The notes under the pieces were generated by a model. That model was not told the DNA's origin, made no database searches, and was given only the letters and a program-made list of their open reading frames with translations. This document shows positions 42,365 through 50,933 of a stretch of 64,000 bases of DNA, one piece after another. Both the position numbers and the translations under genes were made by a program. The stretch is from Streptomyces rishiriensis (GTDB taxonomy: Bacteria; Actinomycetota; Actinomycetes; Streptomycetales; Streptomycetaceae), in contig NZ_JAUSWV010000002.1 in the NCBI RefSeq assembly GCF_030815485.1, positions 7,316,001 to 7,380,000 of the forward strand. Direction: 5' to 3'. Every line of letters begins with the position of its first letter. The first letter of the stretch is position 1.

Positions 42365-43129
42365 TCAGCCCTCGACGCCGGGGAAGAGATGGAGGAACGG
42401 TTCGGCCGACGCGGTGATGCCCCGGCTGTAGGGGGCGTCGAAGTCCCAGATGAGGAAGAGCAGAAAGGCGATCAGGGCGGAGAACAGCCCGGCCAGCACG
42501 AGTTCACGGGTGGTACGCCTGATCTGCAGCGCGAAGACCATGCCGATGGTGATGACGGCCCCCGCCAGCAGCCCGAACCACACGACGCCCGGCATGGTCG
42601 CCCCGGTCGACTCCGCGCGGGCGTTGCGTGCCTGGTCCGCGGCGGCCATCTGGTCGAGCAGCGGCTGGTAGGCCTGCGCCTGGAAGTCGGACGCCGGCTC
42701 GTAGTCGGTGACGTCCGTCCGGACCCGGTGCAGGAGTTCGTCGCCGCGCTTCGTCAGCTCCCCGTCGTCGGCCATCTTCTGCCACTCGGTGGTGACGACG
42801 TGTCCGACATAGGCGTTGACATCCTCCCGAATGCGGTCACGGGCGTCGGCCGGGTAGACGCGCACCCGCTCCGAGATCTCGTGCAGCGCCTGCGCCTCCG
42901 CCTGGACGTGATCCTGGGCGACGCTGCGCGCCTCCCAGACACCGGCGATGGCCAGACCCAGGACGATGGCGTACACCACGCCGATCCACATCGTCATGTA
43001 CTCGATGACGTCCGGAGTCTCGGACGGGTCCTCGTCCTCGGGCGCCCTGCGGTGCCGGAGGAGGGTGATGACGACCACCACCGCGCAGGCGGCGAGCATC
43101 GCGAGGGTGAGAACAAGCCATTCCGGCAA
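42365..43129 (-). CDS. DUF4239 (bestrophin-like) membrane protein
   Basis: A 254-residue integral membrane protein with four hydrophobic segments, two near the N-terminus (WLVLTLAMLAACAVVVVITLL; YMTMWIGVVYAIVLGLAIAGVW) and two near the C-terminus (VVWFGLLAGAVITIGMVFAL; LVLAGLFSALIAFLLFLIW), separated by a long helical polar region (about 70-180). That pattern and the VYAIVLGLAIAGVWE wording fit DUF4239, distantly related to bestrophin channels. The start is TTG 43129 behind GGAGG. The stop of the upstream proline-rich gene is about 20 bp away on the same strand. Transport role unproven. Confidence 0.82.
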   Translation of the reverse strand: MPEWLVLTLAMLAACAVVVVITLLRHRRAPEDEDPSETPDVIEYMTMWIGVVYAIVLGLAIAGVWEARSVAQDHVQAEAQALHEISERVRVYPADARDRIREDVNAYVGHVVTTEWQKMADDGELTKRGDELLHRVRTDVTDYEPASDFQAQAYQPLLDQMAAADQARNARAESTGATMPGVVWFGLLAGAVITIGMVFALQIRRTTRELVLAGLFSALIAFLLFLIWDFDAPYSRGITASAEPFLHLFPGVEG

Positions 43130-43150
43130 GGGATGCCTCCATGATCGGCG

Positions 43151-43789
43151 CTAGCGCGGTCGCAGCGCGGCGACGGCGATCACCGCGGGCACGGTGATGA
43201 GCAGGACGTAGGTGACCGGCGACTGGCCGCGCCGCACGGGCCGTTGCCGCGGCGAGGAGTGGTACGCCGGGTAGCTCACCGGGGTCGCGGACGGGCTCCG
43301 TGTGGGCGTCGGCCGGGGACGTGGCGTCGGTTCGGGAGCGGGAGCCGGTCGGGGCGGGGGCGTGGGGGTCGCCCGGGGGAGCGGTGCCGCGGGGCGGGGC
43401 GGGGCGGGCGCCGGTGGCGGCTCCGGGCGCGGCTTCGGCGCCGGCGGACCGGGCTCGGGAGGCGGTGGCGGCGGGGGCGTCGGCTTCGGAGTCGGCGTGG
43501 GCGTGGGGCTGGGCGTCGGCTCGGGCGGGGGTTTCGGCTTCGGCGGCGTGGGGGTCGGGGTGGGCGTCGGCTTCGGTTCCGGGCACACCGGGGGAGTCGG
43601 CCATGCGTGACTCCCCGCGACCGCCACCGCCTCGGTGCCGTCCGGGCCGGTCGAGGCGTAGGCGCACGCGTCGGCCGCGGCCACCCCGGCCGGCGCGGCC
43701 GCGAGGATCCAGGCCGCCGTCACCAGGGCCAGGGTCCTGGTGACGAGGGCGGATCGGGTCGGTTCGGGTCCATGCACGACGCAGATCAT
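43151..43789 (-). CDS. Proline-rich surface protein with signal peptide and C-terminal anchor
   Basis: A 212-residue protein. An N-terminal hydrophobic stretch (ALVTRTLALVTAAWILAAAPAGVAA) acts as signal; a short domain with two cysteines follows (DACAYASTGPDGTEA, PPVCPEP); residues about 75-160 are almost pure Pro/Thr/Lys/Glu repeats (PTPTPTPTPP), and a final hydrophobic helix YVLLITVPAVIAVAALRPR could hold it in the membrane. It would act as a stalk through the cell wall. The start is uncertain (ATG 43789 has no good ribosome site). Repetitive DNA makes this stretch prone to length change. Confidence 0.6.
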   Translation of the reverse strand: MICVVHGPEPTRSALVTRTLALVTAAWILAAAPAGVAAADACAYASTGPDGTEAVAVAGSHAWPTPPVCPEPKPTPTPTPTPPKPKPPPEPTPSPTPTPTPKPTPPPPPPPEPGPPAPKPRPEPPPAPAPPRPAAPLPRATPTPPPRPAPAPEPTPRPRPTPTRSPSATPVSYPAYHSSPRQRPVRRGQSPVTYVLLITVPAVIAVAALRPR

Positions 43790-44059
43790 GCGGCGTCTCG
43801 TACCGGCTCACGCCCCCGCCCGTGGGGATTGCCCCGAACGGGCGAAGTTCACGTCCACAGGTTTGCCGGGCGGTGCGTTCGCGCATCCGGCACGCCGTTC
43901 GCCTGTGCGATCCGAGAGCTCCCGGGGCCGGTGTCACAGGTCGCGGAAAGAATTTCGTGCCGTGTTTGAACACAACGACCGTCACCGCGCGTACTCAGTG
44001 CCGTGCGGCGGCGCAGCAGGGCGCGGCAGCACCTTGTGACGATCGGGGAGTTGTTGAGG

Positions 44060-45034
44060 ATGAAGACCACCTGGCGGAGCGCCTCACTTGCGGCGAGTGC
44101 TGTGGCCGTTCTGGCGCTGACGACGGCGTGCGGTTCTGAGAGCGGCACGTCGTCGAGCCAGAACGTCGGGGCCACGGCTCCGGCCGGTGGCATCGGGGGC
44201 GTCGGTGTGGGCACCGGCGTCGGCAGTGGCGTCGGCTCCGGTGCGAGCGCCGGTGCGACCACGGGAGCCGACGCACAGGGCGCCGGCGAGCTGGCCGTCT
44301 CCGCGAACGGCGGACTCGGCAAGATCCTCACCGACGGCGCCGGCAAGACTCTCTACCGCTTCGACGCGGACACCGCGGAACCCCCGAAGTCGAACTGTGA
44401 CGGCGACTGCGCGACCGCCTGGCCGCCGGTCTCCGCCGATGACATCTCCGCCGGCGACGGCATCGACAAGTCGCTGCTCGGCGAGGTCACCCGCACCGAC
44501 GGGACGAAGCAGCTGACCGTTGCCGGCTGGCCCGCCTACTACTACGCCAAGGACGCCAAGGCGGGTGACACCACCGGCCAGGGTGTGGGCAACAAGTGGT
44601 TCGCGCTCACCCCCGAGGGCAAGAAGGCCAAGGCCGCCGGCTCGTCCTCCGAGTCCGGCACGGCGCAGGCCGGGCTGTCCGTCCGCAAGGACGCCAACCT
44701 CGGTGAGATCGTCGTCGACAAGAACGGCATGACGGTCTACCGCTTCCTGAAGGACAAGGCCTGGCCCGAGCCGGTCTCGAACTGCAACGGAGCCTGCCTC
44801 GAGAAGTGGCCGGCCGTCGCACCCGTCGCCTTCAACGAGACCGAGGGCATCCAGGAGAAGGGCTACATGAACTTCACCCGGTCCGACGGCACCAAGCAGC
44901 AGACGATCAACTGCTCGCCGATCTACACCTTCTCCGGTGACAAGTCGCCCGGCGACGTCAACGGCCAGGGCGTGGGCGGTACGTGGTACGCCGTCGCGCC
45001 GAACGGAAAGCTGGTCGGAGCGCCGGAGCAGTAG
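44060..45034 (+). CDS. Lipoprotein with Lipoprotein_15-type (COG4315) repeats
   Basis: A 324-residue secreted lipoprotein; signal ends in lipobox LALTTAC. A Gly/Ala/Thr-rich spacer leads to repeated COG4315 units: LGKILTDGAGKTLYRFDADTAE with CDGDCATAWPP, and LGEIVVDKNGMTVYRFLKDKAWPEPVSNC with CNGACLEKWPA, each followed by a TRxDGTKQxT strand. Paired Cys in C-x3-C are probably disulfides. It resembles S. coelicolor lipoprotein SCO0930, next to rmdA as here. ATG 44060 follows GAGG. Function in the envelope is unknown; the repeats are predicted secreted domains of unknown ligand. A strong terminator follows. Confidence 0.85.
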   Translation: MKTTWRSASLAASAVAVLALTTACGSESGTSSSQNVGATAPAGGIGGVGVGTGVGSGVGSGASAGATTGADAQGAGELAVSANGGLGKILTDGAGKTLYRFDADTAEPPKSNCDGDCATAWPPVSADDISAGDGIDKSLLGEVTRTDGTKQLTVAGWPAYYYAKDAKAGDTTGQGVGNKWFALTPEGKKAKAAGSSSESGTAQAGLSVRKDANLGEIVVDKNGMTVYRFLKDKAWPEPVSNCNGACLEKWPAVAPVAFNETEGIQEKGYMNFTRSDGTKQQTINCSPIYTFSGDKSPGDVNGQGVGGTWYAVAPNGKLVGAPEQ

Positions 45035-45086
45035 GGATCGCCTCCCCAGGGCCGATCCCGTAGCCGCCCCATCGCGCCCGACCACT

Positions 45087-45123
45087 GGTCCGCCCCCTCC
45101 GCGCCGCACGGAGGGGGCGGACC
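45087..45123 (+). terminator. Strong hairpin terminator after the lipoprotein gene
   Basis: Perfect 15-bp stem GGTCCGCCCCCTCCG (45087-45101) / CGGAGGGGGCGGACC (45109-45123) with a seven-base loop, about 50 bp after the stop. Confidence 0.85.
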
Positions 45124-45209
45124 GTTGTGCTCGGCGGGTACACCGGTCCGCGGTGCTTGTCCGGCCGCCGCTTCCTGTGCGTAGACTTTCGCCGCCCCGC
45201 GGACCGCTC

Positions 45210-45239
45210 CGGAACCTTCCGGAACTGTTCGGAACGGCC
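45210..45239 (+). repeat. Three phased CGGAAC repeats upstream of the methyltransferase-rmdA operon
   Basis: CGGAAC occurs at 45210, 45220 and 45230, exactly ten bases apart, so all copies face the same side of the helix. They lie about 160-190 bp before the methyltransferase start and just downstream of a TAGACT -10-like sequence (45183-45188). This looks like an iterated binding site for a regulator. The remaining sequence up to 45396 shows no gene. Confidence 0.5.
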
Positions 45240-45396
45240 CGGACACCTCAAACAGCCCCTCGGGGGGCGTCGATTCGGCACGTGCCGCAGGCAGTGACCG
45301 GGAACGGACGGTCAATTTCCGTTTCTGCTCGCCCCTTTGGCGGGCGGTCAGTAGCCTCAGCTCGAACACCGGATCGCCTACGCCTTGGAGATATAG

Positions 45397-46209
45397 ATGG
45401 AGCGACCCGCCTGGGCCCCTCGGAGCATCGACATCTCGGTGCCCAGCGTCTCGCGGATCTACGACCACTACCTGGGCGGCTCGCACAACTTCGAGGTCGA
45501 CCGGGAAGCAGCCCGCAAGGCCATGGAGTTCCTGCCGGGGCTTCCCAAGATCAGCCAGGCGAACCGGGCGTTCATGCGCCGTGCCGTGCGGTACGCGGTC
45601 GACGAGGGCGTCACCCAGTTCCTCGACATCGGTTCCGGCATTCCCACCTTCGGCAATGTGCACGAGGTCGCCCAGGCGGCGCGCCCCGGGGCCCGCGTGG
45701 TCTACGTCGACCACGACCCGGTGGCCGTCGCGCACAGCCAGGCGGTGCTGGCCGGCAATCCCGACGCGGAGGTCGTGGCCGCCGATCTGCGCAAGCCGCA
45801 GCAGATTCTGAGCAGCCCGCAGGTGGCGGAACTGATCGACCTGGAGCGGCCGGTGGCGCTGCTGCTCGTCGCCGTACTGCATTTCGTGGAGGACGCGGAC
45901 GACCCGTTCGCGGCGGTGGCCGAGCTCACCGCCGCGCTCGCGCCCGGCAGTCTGCTCCTGCTCACCCATGCCTCGTACGAGGGAATCCCACTGCCACCGG
46001 AGCGGGCCGGGGGCGCGGTGGACGTGTACAAGGACATCCGCAACCCGCTGATCATGCGCTCGCGTGACGAGATCGCGCGGTTCTTCGAGGGGTACGACAT
46101 GGTGGAACCCGGACTGGTGCCGATGCCGCACTGGCGGCCGGACACGGCGCCGGAGGACGAGGACCCCTGGGCCCTGTCCGGTTTCGCCGGCGTGGGGCGT
46201 ACGGCGTGA
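45397..46209 (+). CDS. SAM-dependent methyltransferase, DUF574/Methyltransf_19 type
   Basis: A 270-residue protein of an actinobacteria-rich family. It starts ISVPSVSRIYDHYLGGSHNFEVDREAARKAME in family register; the SAM-binding site is FLDIGSGIPTFGNVHEVAQ followed by VVYVDHDPVAVAHSQAVL, then VVAADLRKPQ and LLVAVLHFVED. ATG 45397 follows GGAG. The stop overlaps the rmdA GTG start, so the two are translationally coupled. The methyl acceptor is unknown, and it is not clear why such a methyltransferase is linked with c-di-GMP turnover; the same adjacency is remembered from S. coelicolor. Confidence 0.88.
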   Translation: MERPAWAPRSIDISVPSVSRIYDHYLGGSHNFEVDREAARKAMEFLPGLPKISQANRAFMRRAVRYAVDEGVTQFLDIGSGIPTFGNVHEVAQAARPGARVVYVDHDPVAVAHSQAVLAGNPDAEVVAADLRKPQQILSSPQVAELIDLERPVALLLVAVLHFVEDADDPFAAVAELTAALAPGSLLLLTHASYEGIPLPPERAGGAVDVYKDIRNPLIMRSRDEIARFFEGYDMVEPGLVPMPHWRPDTAPEDEDPWALSGFAGVGRTA

Positions 46210-48341
46210 CCGCCGAGCCGGACGGGCCGGAGGACAGACTGCGGCGGTTCGCGACGATCTGGAGCCGGGCCGTGTTCCCGGTGACCTCGACCTCGCTGAC
46301 CCGCTCCGAACTGGAGGAGCAACTCCTCCCGCTGGCGAGGCGGTTGCGTGAGGGGCTGCTGGCGCGGGCCTTCGACGCCGACGCGGGCAAGGCGGCCGGC
46401 GCCGCCCTCGTCGGCGCGCACTGCACCGACCCCGAGGCCCTCAGCCGCTCCCTCGACTGCGTCGAGGCCTATCTGGTGCTCTACTGCGGCGAGGACGGCC
46501 CCCGCGAGGATCTGCGGGCCCGCGCCGCGCGGCTCCAGCACGCCATGGCGGCCGGTTACGCGCAGGCGCTGCGCGAGCGCACGCTCGCCGAGCAGGAGGC
46601 CATCGCGCAGGCCGCGTTGCGGGCCCAGGGCGTGGTGGCGCAGGCGCTGCACGCCAGCGAGGCCCGCTTTCGCGCGGTCTTCGAGGGCGCCGCGATAGGA
46701 ATCGGCATCGCCGATCTCGAAGGCAACGTCCTCCAGGTCAACGGAGCACTGCTGCGTATGTTCGGCGGCTCCGAACAGAGTCTGCGGGGCCGTAAGGTCC
46801 AGGATCTGGCCCATCCCGAGGACGCGCCCCAGACCTGGAAGCTCTACGACGAACTGGTCCGCGGCGAACGGGAGCACTACCACACGGAGAAGGCGTTCAG
46901 CCGCCCTGACGGAACGGTCCTGTGGACCAACCTGACGGTCTCCCTGCTGCGGGACGCGGACGGCGCTCCGCAGTACTCGCTGGCCCTGATGGAGGACACC
47001 ACCGAGCGCCGGCTCCTCAACCTCCGGCTGCGCTACGAGGCCACCCACGACGCGCTCACCGGCCTGCCCAACCGCACCCTGTTCTTCGAACGCCTGGAGA
47101 AGGCGCTCGGCGCCGCCGAGGGGCAGCGCTTCGGGCTGTGCTACCTCGACCTGGACGGCTTCAAGACCATCAACGACAGTCTCGGGCACGCGGCCGGCGA
47201 CCGGCTGCTCGTCGAGGTGGCCGACCGGCTCCAGTCCTGCGCGACCGCGCCCGGTGAGATGGTCGCGCGCCTCGGCGGCGACGAGTTCGTGGCGCTGACC
47301 ACCGGACCCGACACCCGCCGCGAGGTCGACGAGCTGGCCGCACGCATCATGAACGTCCTGACCGCACCGGTGCGCATCGACGGCCGGGAGCTGACCGTGC
47401 GCGGCAGCATCGGCATCGTCGAGGGCCCGGCGGGGGAGCGCAGCGCGGCCGAGGTGCTGCGCAGCGCGGACATCACCATGTACCGGGCCAAGTCGGCGGG
47501 CGGCAACCGCTTCGAGCTCGCCGACCCGGAGGCCGACGCCCGCGCCATCACCCGCCACGGCCTGACCACCGCTCTCCCGGCGGCCCTCGACCGCGGCGAG
47601 TTCTTCATCGAGTACCAGCCGCTCGTCCACCTCGGCGACGGCAGTGTGCGCGGCGCGGAGGCACTGGTGCGCTGGCTGCACCCGCAGCACGGGGTGCTCG
47701 GCCCCGACCGGTTCATCCCGCTCGCCGAGCACACCGGGCTGATCGTGCCGCTGGGCCGCTGGGTCCTGGAGGAATCGGTCCGTCAGGCCGGCGAGTGGCG
47801 GGAGCGGGGCGGTGACTCGGATCCGTTCCGGATCAACGTCAACCTCTCCCCGTGCCAGCTCACCCACCCCGGTCTGGTGCAGGACACCGTCGACATCCTG
47901 GAACGCGCGGGTGTCGCACCGGAGGCGCTGTGCCTGGAGGTGACGGAGTCGGCGTTGATCGGCGCCGACGACGACCTGCTCAAGCCGCTGCGCCGGCTCG
48001 CCGAGATGGGCGTCGACATCGCCCTGGACGACTTCGGCACCGGCTACTCGAACCTGGCCAACCTGCGGCGGCTCCCGGTGAGCGTGCTCAAGCTGGACCG
48101 CTCCTTCACCCAGGGCATGCAGCAGTTCCCGGCGGATCCCGTCGATCTCAAGATCGTCGAGGGGATCGTCTCGCTCGCCCACAGCCTGAACCTCGCGGTC
48201 ACGGTGGAGGGCGTGGAGACCGGCGCGCAGGCCGAGCAGCTGCGGATACTGGGCTGCGACACGGCCCAGGGCTGGTACTACGCCCGCCCGGGCCCGCCGG
48301 ACCGCCTCCACCAGCTGGCCCTGGTCGACGCGACGGGATGA
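46206..48341 (+). CDS. rmdA: PAS-GGDEF-EAL cyclic-di-GMP enzyme RmdA
   Basis: A 711-residue cytosolic protein that adjusts c-di-GMP, the signal that blocks Streptomyces sporulation through BldD. An all-helical N-terminal region (about 1-150) leads to a PAS domain (about 155-275, FEGAAIGIGIADLEGNVLQVNGALL), a GGDEF domain (about 285-445) with intact RLGGDEF, and an EAL domain (about 460-705) with EALVRWLHP, NVNLSPCQL, LDDFGTGYSNLA and KLDRSF. The homologue in S. coelicolor was shown to degrade c-di-GMP; here both active-site motifs look intact, so synthesis is also possible. GTG 46206 overlaps the methyltransferase stop and its own stop overlaps the next gene. Confidence 0.9.
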   Translation: MTAEPDGPEDRLRRFATIWSRAVFPVTSTSLTRSELEEQLLPLARRLREGLLARAFDADAGKAAGAALVGAHCTDPEALSRSLDCVEAYLVLYCGEDGPREDLRARAARLQHAMAAGYAQALRERTLAEQEAIAQAALRAQGVVAQALHASEARFRAVFEGAAIGIGIADLEGNVLQVNGALLRMFGGSEQSLRGRKVQDLAHPEDAPQTWKLYDELVRGEREHYHTEKAFSRPDGTVLWTNLTVSLLRDADGAPQYSLALMEDTTERRLLNLRLRYEATHDALTGLPNRTLFFERLEKALGAAEGQRFGLCYLDLDGFKTINDSLGHAAGDRLLVEVADRLQSCATAPGEMVARLGGDEFVALTTGPDTRREVDELAARIMNVLTAPVRIDGRELTVRGSIGIVEGPAGERSAAEVLRSADITMYRAKSAGGNRFELADPEADARAITRHGLTTALPAALDRGEFFIEYQPLVHLGDGSVRGAEALVRWLHPQHGVLGPDRFIPLAEHTGLIVPLGRWVLEESVRQAGEWRERGGDSDPFRINVNLSPCQLTHPGLVQDTVDILERAGVAPEALCLEVTESALIGADDDLLKPLRRLAEMGVDIALDDFGTGYSNLANLRRLPVSVLKLDRSFTQGMQQFPADPVDLKIVEGIVSLAHSLNLAVTVEGVETGAQAEQLRILGCDTAQGWYYARPGPPDRLHQLALVDATG

Positions 48342-48922
48342 GGGGCGACTCGGTCGCGGGGACGCCGGGGTCACCCGCCGGGGTCACCCGCGAAGACCGG
48401 CAGGTGACCCACGAGAACGACGACGTGCCCAGCGACGTGAACGACGACGTGGCCCGCGAGGGGAGCGGCGATGTGCCCCGCGAGGGGAGCGGCGATGTGC
48501 CCCGCGAGGGGAGCGGCGATGTGAACGACGGTGTGGCCGACGAGGCGAACGACGGCGTGGCCGAGGCGATCGCCGGTGAGCTGGCCCTGATGGACCCCGC
48601 CGTCCGCGCCTCCCGCGCCCTCTTCGAGGGGCTGCTCGACCCCGAGTTCGTCGAGGTCGGCTCCTCGGGCCGCCGCTACACGTACGACGAGATGCCGGCC
48701 TGGCTGCCCGAGCACGAGGGCAGCTCACAGGACGGGCCGCGCTACCGGCCGTCGGCGATCAAGGGCGTCCTGCTGGCCCCCGGCCTGGTCCACCTCACCT
48801 ACGAGACGGACTTCGAGGGCCGGCCCGCCCGGCGCAGCTCACTGTGGCGCAGGCGGAGCGCGGAGACGGGCTGGCGGATGTACTACCACCAGGGAACCCC
48901 GGTCCCGCCCGAGACCGCGTAG
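48338..48922 (+). CDS. DUF4440/SnoaL-like small protein with repetitive N-terminus
   Basis: About 194 residues. ATG 48338 overlaps the rmdA stop (ATGA), so it is coupled; GTG 48404 is an alternative. Residues 20-70 are acidic and include three copies of V-x-REGSGD. The C-terminal half (AIAGELALMDPAVRASRALFEGLLDPEFVEVGSSGRRYTYDEM ... LVHLTYETDFEGRPARRSSLWRR) matches NTF2-like DUF4440 proteins, which have a cone-shaped fold that binds small hydrophobic ligands. It is the last gene of the operon with the methyltransferase and rmdA. Role unknown. Confidence 0.78.
   Translation: MRGDSVAGTPGSPAGVTREDRQVTHENDDVPSDVNDDVAREGSGDVPREGSGDVPREGSGDVNDGVADEANDGVAEAIAGELALMDPAVRASRALFEGLLDPEFVEVGSSGRRYTYDEMPAWLPEHEGSSQDGPRYRPSAIKGVLLAPGLVHLTYETDFEGRPARRSSLWRRRSAETGWRMYYHQGTPVPPETA
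48449..48520 (+). repeat. Three in-frame 24-bp tandem repeats
   Basis: Copies at 48449-48472, 48473-48496 and 48497-48520 are identical except for one base in the first (GTGGCC versus GTGCCC). Each encodes eight residues, V-(A/P)-R-E-G-S-G-D, in the N-terminal part of the gene after rmdA. Length variation would not break the frame. Confidence 0.9.
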
Positions 48923-48924
48923 CG

Positions 48925-49770
48925 TCAGCCCGCCTCGCGTGCGCGGGCGTCCTCGGCCACCGCCACGGCCGCCCGCACGAGCGCCGCCGTCGCCGTGGAA
49001 CGCGACTGCTGGGGCCACGCCACGGCCAGGACGGCGGACGGCGCGTCCCGGACCGGCCGGTAGACGACGCCCGGCCGGGGATAGCGGCCGGCGACGGACG
49101 CGGGCAGCAGGGGGACGGCCTCGCCCAGCCCGACCAGCGTGAGCAGCTGGGCCAGGTCCTGGCCGATGCCGCGCACCTCGTCGATGTAGCGGTCCACCTC
49201 GTCCGGGCGCAGTCCCAGGTCGGCGAGGCACAACGCGTCCCGGGCGGCGAGCGGATGGCTCACGGCGAGGGCGGCGACGCGCGGTTCGGTGGCGAGCTCC
49301 TCCGTGTCGAGGCCGGTGCGGTCGTACGGCTCGTGGACCAGGGCGACATCGGCTTCGCCCCGGCGCAGCAGCCGGGACTGCTCCTGCCAGCCGCACAGCC
49401 GGACGGCGACCGGCACCGCCGCGGGGTCCGACGCGAACCGGGCGAGGATCGCCTCCAGCAGACCCGCGTGTCCGTCGGCCTTCACCGCCAGCGCCAGCTT
49501 CGGCTCGGGCGCGGCGGCCCGCCGGGCCCGGCGCCCCGCGGCCTCCAGGGCGGTGAGCGCGAACCGGGCCTCCGACAGGAGGACTTCGCCGGCCGGGGTC
49601 AGCGCCACGCGGTGCGTGGTCCGTTCGAACAGGACCGCTCCCAGTTCCGTCTCCAGCAGGCGGATCGCCCGGGACAGCGGCGGCGACGAGATGCCCAGCC
49701 GCTCGGCGGCGCGGGCGAAGTTGAGTTCCTCGGCGACGGCGACGAAGTAGCGCAGCGGGCGGGACTCCAC
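48925..49770 (-). CDS. LysR-family transcriptional regulator
   Basis: A 281-residue LysR protein. Winged helix-turn-helix at the N-terminus: LRYFVAVAEELNFARAAERLGISSPPLSRAIRLLETELGAVLFERTTHRVALTPAGE; the effector-binding domain follows (about 90-281). GTG 49770. It is divergent from the NmrA-like gene at 49894 with 123 bp between, the usual LysR arrangement, and an imperfect dyad around GGTATTGCTCTGAGGGTAAC (49787-49806) is a possible binding site. Effector unknown. Confidence 0.87.
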   Translation of the reverse strand: MESRPLRYFVAVAEELNFARAAERLGISSPPLSRAIRLLETELGAVLFERTTHRVALTPAGEVLLSEARFALTALEAAGRRARRAAAPEPKLALAVKADGHAGLLEAILARFASDPAAVPVAVRLCGWQEQSRLLRRGEADVALVHEPYDRTGLDTEELATEPRVAALAVSHPLAARDALCLADLGLRPDEVDRYIDEVRGIGQDLAQLLTLVGLGEAVPLLPASVAGRYPRPGVVYRPVRDAPSAVLAVAWPQQSRSTATAALVRAAVAVAEDARAREAG

Positions 49771-49893
49771 GGGCGGACCTCCGATCGGTATTGCTCTGAG
49801 GGTAACAACCGCGAGTCGATCGGTCCTTCAGTTCCGGCGCGCGGGGCAGCAGGCTCGACGCCGTACCGACCACCGCGATCTCTGGAGCAGTTC

Positions 49894-50784
49894 ATGATCG
49901 TCATCACCACCCCGACCGGCCAGATCGGCCGCGAGGTCCTGGCCCGTCTGCTCGCCGCCGGCGACGGCGCGACGCCGGTCCGGGTGATCGCCCGCGACCC
50001 CGCCCGGCTTCCCCCGGAGACCCGCGAGCGCGTCGAGGCCGTCCAGGGCTCCCACGCGGACCCCGCCGTCCTGAAGGAGGCGTGCGAGGGCGCCGACCGG
50101 ATCTTCTGGCTGGCGCCCCCGACGCCCGGGGCCGCCGACGTCGAGGGCCACTTCCGCGCCTTCACCCAGCCGCTGTGCGAGGTGATCGGCGGCCAGGGCC
50201 TCGAACGGGTCGTGGCCGTCTCGACCCTGGGCCGGGGCGTCGCCGAGAACGCCGGACCGATCTCGGCGTCGCTGGCCATGGACGAGGCGATCGCCGCGAC
50301 GGGCGTGCACTACCGGGCGCTGTGTCCGCCGTCGCTGATGGAGAACCTGCTCCGCCAGACGGCCTCGATCCGCGCCGAGGGCGTGTGGTCGGAGGCGCTC
50401 GTGCGGGACCGGGTGGTGCGCACCTGCGCCGTCCGGGACGTCGCCGCCGAGGCGGCCCGGCTGCTCCTGGACGACTCCTGGACCGGTTACGAGGACGTTC
50501 CGCTGGTGGGTCCCGACGCCCTCACGCCCGAGGGCATGGCGCAGGTCGTCTCCGAGGTGCTGGACCGGCCGGTGCGGGTGCGGCAGATCACCGTCGCCGA
50601 GCAGAAGGCGAGGCTGACGGGCTTCGGCGCCACGGAGGCCTGGGCGCAGGGCGTGGCCGACATGATCCACGCCCAGAACACGCAGGGCTTCTACGGCGCC
50701 ACCCGGCCCAGCACTCCCGACACCGCGCCCACGAGCTTCCGCCAGTGGTGCGAGGAGGTACTGAAGCCGGCCGTACGGGGCTGA
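49894..50784 (+). CDS. NmrA-like NAD(P)-binding protein
   Basis: A 296-residue atypical SDR. The nucleotide site is VITTPTGQIGREVLARLLAAG (a T-P-T-G-x-I-G variant), followed by VRVIARDPARLP, IFWLAPPTPGA and VVAVSTLGRG; the classical YxxxK is absent, as in NmrA/QOR2-type proteins. C-terminal segments YEDVPLVGPDALTPEGMAQVVSEVLDRPVR match NmrA-like reductases. ATG 49894 follows TGGAG. The divergent LysR gene probably controls it in response to oxidative or chemical stress. Confidence 0.85.
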   Translation: MIVITTPTGQIGREVLARLLAAGDGATPVRVIARDPARLPPETRERVEAVQGSHADPAVLKEACEGADRIFWLAPPTPGAADVEGHFRAFTQPLCEVIGGQGLERVVAVSTLGRGVAENAGPISASLAMDEAIAATGVHYRALCPPSLMENLLRQTASIRAEGVWSEALVRDRVVRTCAVRDVAAEAARLLLDDSWTGYEDVPLVGPDALTPEGMAQVVSEVLDRPVRVRQITVAEQKARLTGFGATEAWAQGVADMIHAQNTQGFYGATRPSTPDTAPTSFRQWCEEVLKPAVRG

Positions 50785-50880
50785 CGTCACCCGCCGCCGG
50801 TGGCGCCCCCGCCGTCGCCGGTCGGCCGACGTCGCCCCGGCCCATCGGACCCAGCCCGTCGGGACCGATACGTCCGCACC

Positions 50881-50931
50881 GGCCCGTCGGACCCGGGCGC
50901 GAGGTGTCGGGCCCGGGCGGCCGGACGGGCC
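50881..50931. terminator. Nested hairpin between NmrA-like and LysR genes
   Basis: Outer arms GGCCCGTC (50881-50888) / GACGGGCC (50924-50931) and inner arms CCCGGGC (50892-50898) / GCCCGGG (50911-50917), between convergent genes. Confidence 0.5.
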
Positions 50932-50933
50932 GC

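Noticed and set aside
43441..43600. Possible CRISPR-like or satellite array
   Set aside because: The repetition comes from proline/threonine codons in one protein, with no constant repeat plus unique spacer structure.
43244..43969. Gly/Arg-rich plus-strand frames opposite the proline-rich surface protein
   Set aside because: These are reverse-complement translations of Pro/Thr repeats; the minus-strand product has a signal peptide and membrane anchor.
45702..48374. 890-residue minus-strand open frame opposite rmdA
   Set aside because: Antisense shadow of the methyltransferase and rmdA, whose motifs are intact on the plus strand.
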